From JBEPVZ01 sp041690695 (GTDB taxonomy: Bacteria > Patescibacteriota > Microgenomatia > Daviesbacterales > UBA10151), in contig JBEPVZ010000021.1 in the NCBI GenBank assembly GCA_041690695.1, positions 1 to 20,993 on the forward strand: 20,993 nucleotides of DNA. Reading direction: 5' to 3'. The translations under genes and the position numbers were made by a program. The notes beneath the pieces are model-generated. The model was not told where the DNA came from. It saw only the letters and a program-made list of their open reading frames with translations, and did not search any database. This document shows, piece by piece, positions 18,924 to 20,993 of the stretch; position 1 is the first letter of the stretch; each line of letters opens with the position of its first letter.

Positions 18924-20199
18924 TAACGAAAGCCTTGCTCCTGAGTTTACGGTGATAGGTAATTGCAAAGCGATGAGCCTCATCTCGAACCTTCTGGAGC
19001 ATCCGGAGTGATAACTTCCGATGAGGGATTTTAACAACCTCACCTTCGGGAGGATATAACCACTCTAAACGCTTGGCCAGCCCATAAATTGGGATCTTAA
19101 TACCCTTTTTGATTAGCTCTTCCTCCGAACCTCTAACCTGTCCCCGCCCGCCATCAATTAAAAATAAATCTGGCATCGGCCATTCAGGATGGTTTAAGCG
19201 CCGTCTCATCATCTCCTTATGCATACCGACATCGTTAGGTTGACCAACCCCAACTTGAATCTTAAATTTGCGGTATTGTGACTTATCGATCTCGCCATGA
19301 GTTAAGACCACCATCGAGCCTGTGGCCTGATTACCTTGAAGGTTTGAGATATCGTAGCATTCAATTCGCTCTGGCAAAGTTGGCAAATTTAAAGCTAGTT
19401 TTAACTCTTCGAGCGCTTGGCTATTTTGATCTTCTAAAAAGTTTGGGTTTTCAAGATAATTTTGAATATGGTTTGGTTGAGTCAGATAATTAACTCCTTC
19501 CAAAGTATTTTTAATTTGGGAGGCTTTTTCAAATTCCATATTCTTTGAATATTTATTCATTTGTTTAGTTAAATCTTCAATTAATTTTTCTTTTCGACCC
19601 TCCAGCAATAACCCTAAATGTCGCAGATTTTTTTGATAATCGAGTGGCGAAATTAGACCAATACAGGCTCCCGGACAAAGTCCAAGATGATAATAAAAAC
19701 AGGGTTTAATCCGTTTTACGAGAGGTGGAAAAGTTTTTGGTGGGTTGGCACACCAAGGAAAAGTTCGCCTTAGTTTCTTTAAAGTTTCTCTAACAATTCG
19801 TGACGATGGAAATGGTCCAAAATATTTTTTAGCATTTTTTAAATCCGTTTTCCGAGCCGTCACAACCTCGGGAAACAAATCTTTAGTAATTTTAATATAA
19901 AGGTAATCCTTGTCATCAGTTAATCGAATATTAAATGGCGGCAAATATTTTTTAATAAAATTGGCTTCTAAAACAAGAGCTTCCAATTCTGATTCAACAA
20001 TAATGGTCTCAATTTGACGAATCTTAGTAACTAAACGAGCAGTTTTAGGAGAATCGGATGGGCCACTAAAATAAGAGCTCACTCGGTGATATAAATCAAT
20101 GGCTTTACCAACATAGAGAATTTTACCAAACTCGTCTTTATAGATATAAAGACCAGGTTTATGGGGAATTTGCGACTTATCAATAAATTTCGGTAGCAT
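18919..20199 (-). CDS. uvrC: UvrABC excinuclease subunit C, short form lacking the C-terminal HhH region (426 aa)
   Basis: UvrC makes both incisions around DNA lesions. The GIY-YIG nuclease domain (G-L-Y-I-Y, I-L-Y-V-G-K-A) covers the first 90 residues. Four Cys near 155-180 (W-C-A-N, P-C-F, L-C-P-G-A-C) form the Fe-S site. The UvrB-binding UVR motif (F-E-K-A-S-Q-I-K) lies at about 215-230. The RNase H-like nuclease half has E-C-Y-D-I-S-N, L-I-D-G-G-R-G-Q and R-D-E-A-H-R-F-A. The protein stops right after that last motif, so the tandem helix-hairpin-helix DNA-binding domain of the usual 600-aa protein is missing. No HhH sequence follows in any frame, so this is not a recent frameshift. The ATG is 2 bases after the upstream stop. 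Confidence 0.94.
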   Translation of the reverse strand: MLPKFIDKSQIPHKPGLYIYKDEFGKILYVGKAIDLYHRVSSYFSGPSDSPKTARLVTKIRQIETIIVESELEALVLEANFIKKYLPPFNIRLTDDKDYLYIKITKDLFPEVVTARKTDLKNAKKYFGPFPSSRIVRETLKKLRRTFPWCANPPKTFPPLVKRIKPCFYYHLGLCPGACIGLISPLDYQKNLRHLGLLLEGRKEKLIEDLTKQMNKYSKNMEFEKASQIKNTLEGVNYLTQPNHIQNYLENPNFLEDQNSQALEELKLALNLPTLPERIECYDISNLQGNQATGSMVVLTHGEIDKSQYRKFKIQVGVGQPNDVGMHKEMMRRRLNHPEWPMPDLFLIDGGRGQVRGSEEELIKKGIKIPIYGLAKRLEWLYPPEGEVVKIPHRKLSLRMLQKVRDEAHRFAITYHRKLRSKAFVI

Positions 20200-20201
20200 A
20201 A

Positions 20202-20993
20202 CTATTTAACAGGATAACCAGGTCCGTTTACAGGCGGGTTAGAAATATGCCTCTTTAAAATAAAAATATAACTCCCGAGCATTATTAGAATTACAGCAAT
20301 AATTAAAAGTGGGAAAAATCTAAAGGCAAAGAAAGGTCGAACTAGCAAGGGTTGACTAACCTGTTTTTGACCAAAAGTTAAAATCAGATTATCGTTATAT
20401 GATTCCCAAAAGTTTCTAGTTCGCAACTTATAGCTATACACTTGATGGCCAAAAGGTGGTATTTCGGTTGTGATAAGCGTTGGGTTGCCAACTACTTGAA
20501 CCTGACCGGAATTTAAAGTCATCGTTGATGGCAAAAGATCAGTCGAGCCTTTATTGACCAGTGTAGCGGTATAATCAGCCGGGAATCCGGCAAAAACTTG
20601 GTTCGGAGCATTAACTTGTAATGAAACTTCCGAATGAGGCTCGAAGTTGGCGGTTGAAAATGCCACGGTCGCTTGGCTCGCTGTGTTAGGTCGAGTTGAA
20701 GAGTAGCCTTTGGTTACAAACACAAAATGGTTTAGATCTAGCTTGGAGAAATAGTCGACTCCTCCGGTCGTATTTTGCCACGTCGGATCAATCATCACCC
20801 AACCAACCATCGGATCATAGTATTCTGGCCAGGCATGTAAGATCGTTCCATCAAAGGATAATGGTCGAATATCAGTATTTGAAGTATAAGCATAGCCATC
20901 AAGCTCACGAGCTGGAATACCATCGGCCCGAGCTAAAGCAATAAACAGATCCGTAAATTCGACACATAAGGCATTATCAGGATTGTTTAAAGC
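20202..20993 (-). CDS. Transglutaminase-like membrane protein, 5' end outside window (C-terminal 263 aa)
   Basis: The frame is open to the window edge. The transglutaminase-like cysteine-protease fold is cut at its catalytic Cys region: N-A-L-C-V-E-F-T-D-L-F-I-A-L-A-R holds the Cys, and G-I-P-A-R-E-L-D-G-Y follows. L-H-A-W-P-E-Y-Y-D holds the His and M-I-D-P-T-W the Asp, so the triad is complete. An immunoglobulin-like or beta-sandwich segment follows (about 90-205 of the visible part). One transmembrane helix (F-F-P-L-L-I-I-A-V-I-L-I-M-L) and a short cytoplasmic tail end it. The catalytic part faces outside. It may process or crosslink cell-surface proteins, or be an inactive surface scaffold. 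It is the most upstream visible gene of the operon. Confidence 0.88.
   Translation of the reverse strand, partial: ALNNPDNALCVEFTDLFIALARADGIPARELDGYAYTSNTDIRPLSFDGTILHAWPEYYDPMVGWVMIDPTWQNTTGGVDYFSKLDLNHFVFVTKGYSSTRPNTASQATVAFSTANFEPHSEVSLQVNAPNQVFAGFPADYTATLVNKGSTDLLPSTMTLNSGQVQVVGNPTLITTEIPPFGHQVYSYKLRTRNFWESYNDNLILTFGQKQVSQPLLVRPFFAFRFFPLLIIAVILIMLGSYIFILKRHISNPPVNGPGYPVK

Noticed and set aside
18912..19043. 44-aa N-terminal extension of the YvlD-like protein
   Set aside because: The extension lies inside uvrC and does not look like the family; the ATG at 18911 gives the normal length and has its own -10 box.
1..20993. Alternative genetic code with TGA read as an amino acid
   Set aside because: The recombinase and secG end in TGA at sensible positions and family lengths fit the standard bacterial code.

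Overview
The window looks like a piece of a small, AT-rich Candidate Phyla Radiation (Patescibacteria) chromosome, probably Microgenomates-like. This is inferred from several traits together: tightly packed genes with 1-14 base overlaps, a UvrC that ends before its C-terminal HhH region, a short 6-phosphogluconate dehydrogenase, many small orphan proteins, and -10 boxes sitting 6-8 bases before start codons. TGA is used as a stop (recombinase at 7438-7440, secG at 18290-18292), so the recoded Gracilibacteria/Absconditabacteria lineages do not fit. No marker gene gives a firm taxonomic placement.

Positions 1 to about 7440 are one end of an integrated mobile element. From the left it holds a minus-strand protein with seven tandem zinc-ribbon repeats (it runs off the window), a small MerR/excisionase-type DNA-binding protein, and a divergent plus-strand cassette. 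The cassette contains an unknown 325-aa protein, a DUF5659-like protein, a catalytic-domain-only serine recombinase, a 72-aa acidic protein, a P-loop ATPase with a C-terminal winged helix, a 59-aa protein and a full-length large serine recombinase. The last codons of the large recombinase are read antisense through the 3' part of a tRNA-His gene, so the tRNA is very probably the attachment site. The ATPase gene carries a 25-bp near-perfect direct repeat at both ends. The divergent promoter region carries three copies of TTATACAT.

Positions 7519-9656 hold a DoxX-like membrane protein coupled to a small zinc-ribbon protein (minus strand), a short remnant of purB, and a PAP2-family phosphatase (plus strand). 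Glucose-6-phosphate dehydrogenase (9649-11052) follows and meets 6-phosphogluconate dehydrogenase (11045-11965) tail to tail with overlapping stop codons, giving both dehydrogenases of the oxidative pentose phosphate pathway. gnd lies directly behind a membrane-anchored SurA-like chaperone gene, whose start codon abuts that of a divergent DUF192 gene.

Positions 12965-15848 are a looser region with an unknown 208-aa protein, tRNA-Arg(TCG), an HNH endonuclease whose stop codon lies inside that tRNA, an acidic 66-aa protein, tRNA-Lys(CTT) and two unknown proteins. Positions 15858-20993 form one minus-strand operon, in transcription order: a transglutaminase-like membrane protein (partial), uvrC, a YvlD-like membrane protein, secG, a membrane-anchored family 5 solute-binding protein, and tgt. 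No intergenic stretch exceeds 300 bases. There is no CRISPR array and no rRNA.
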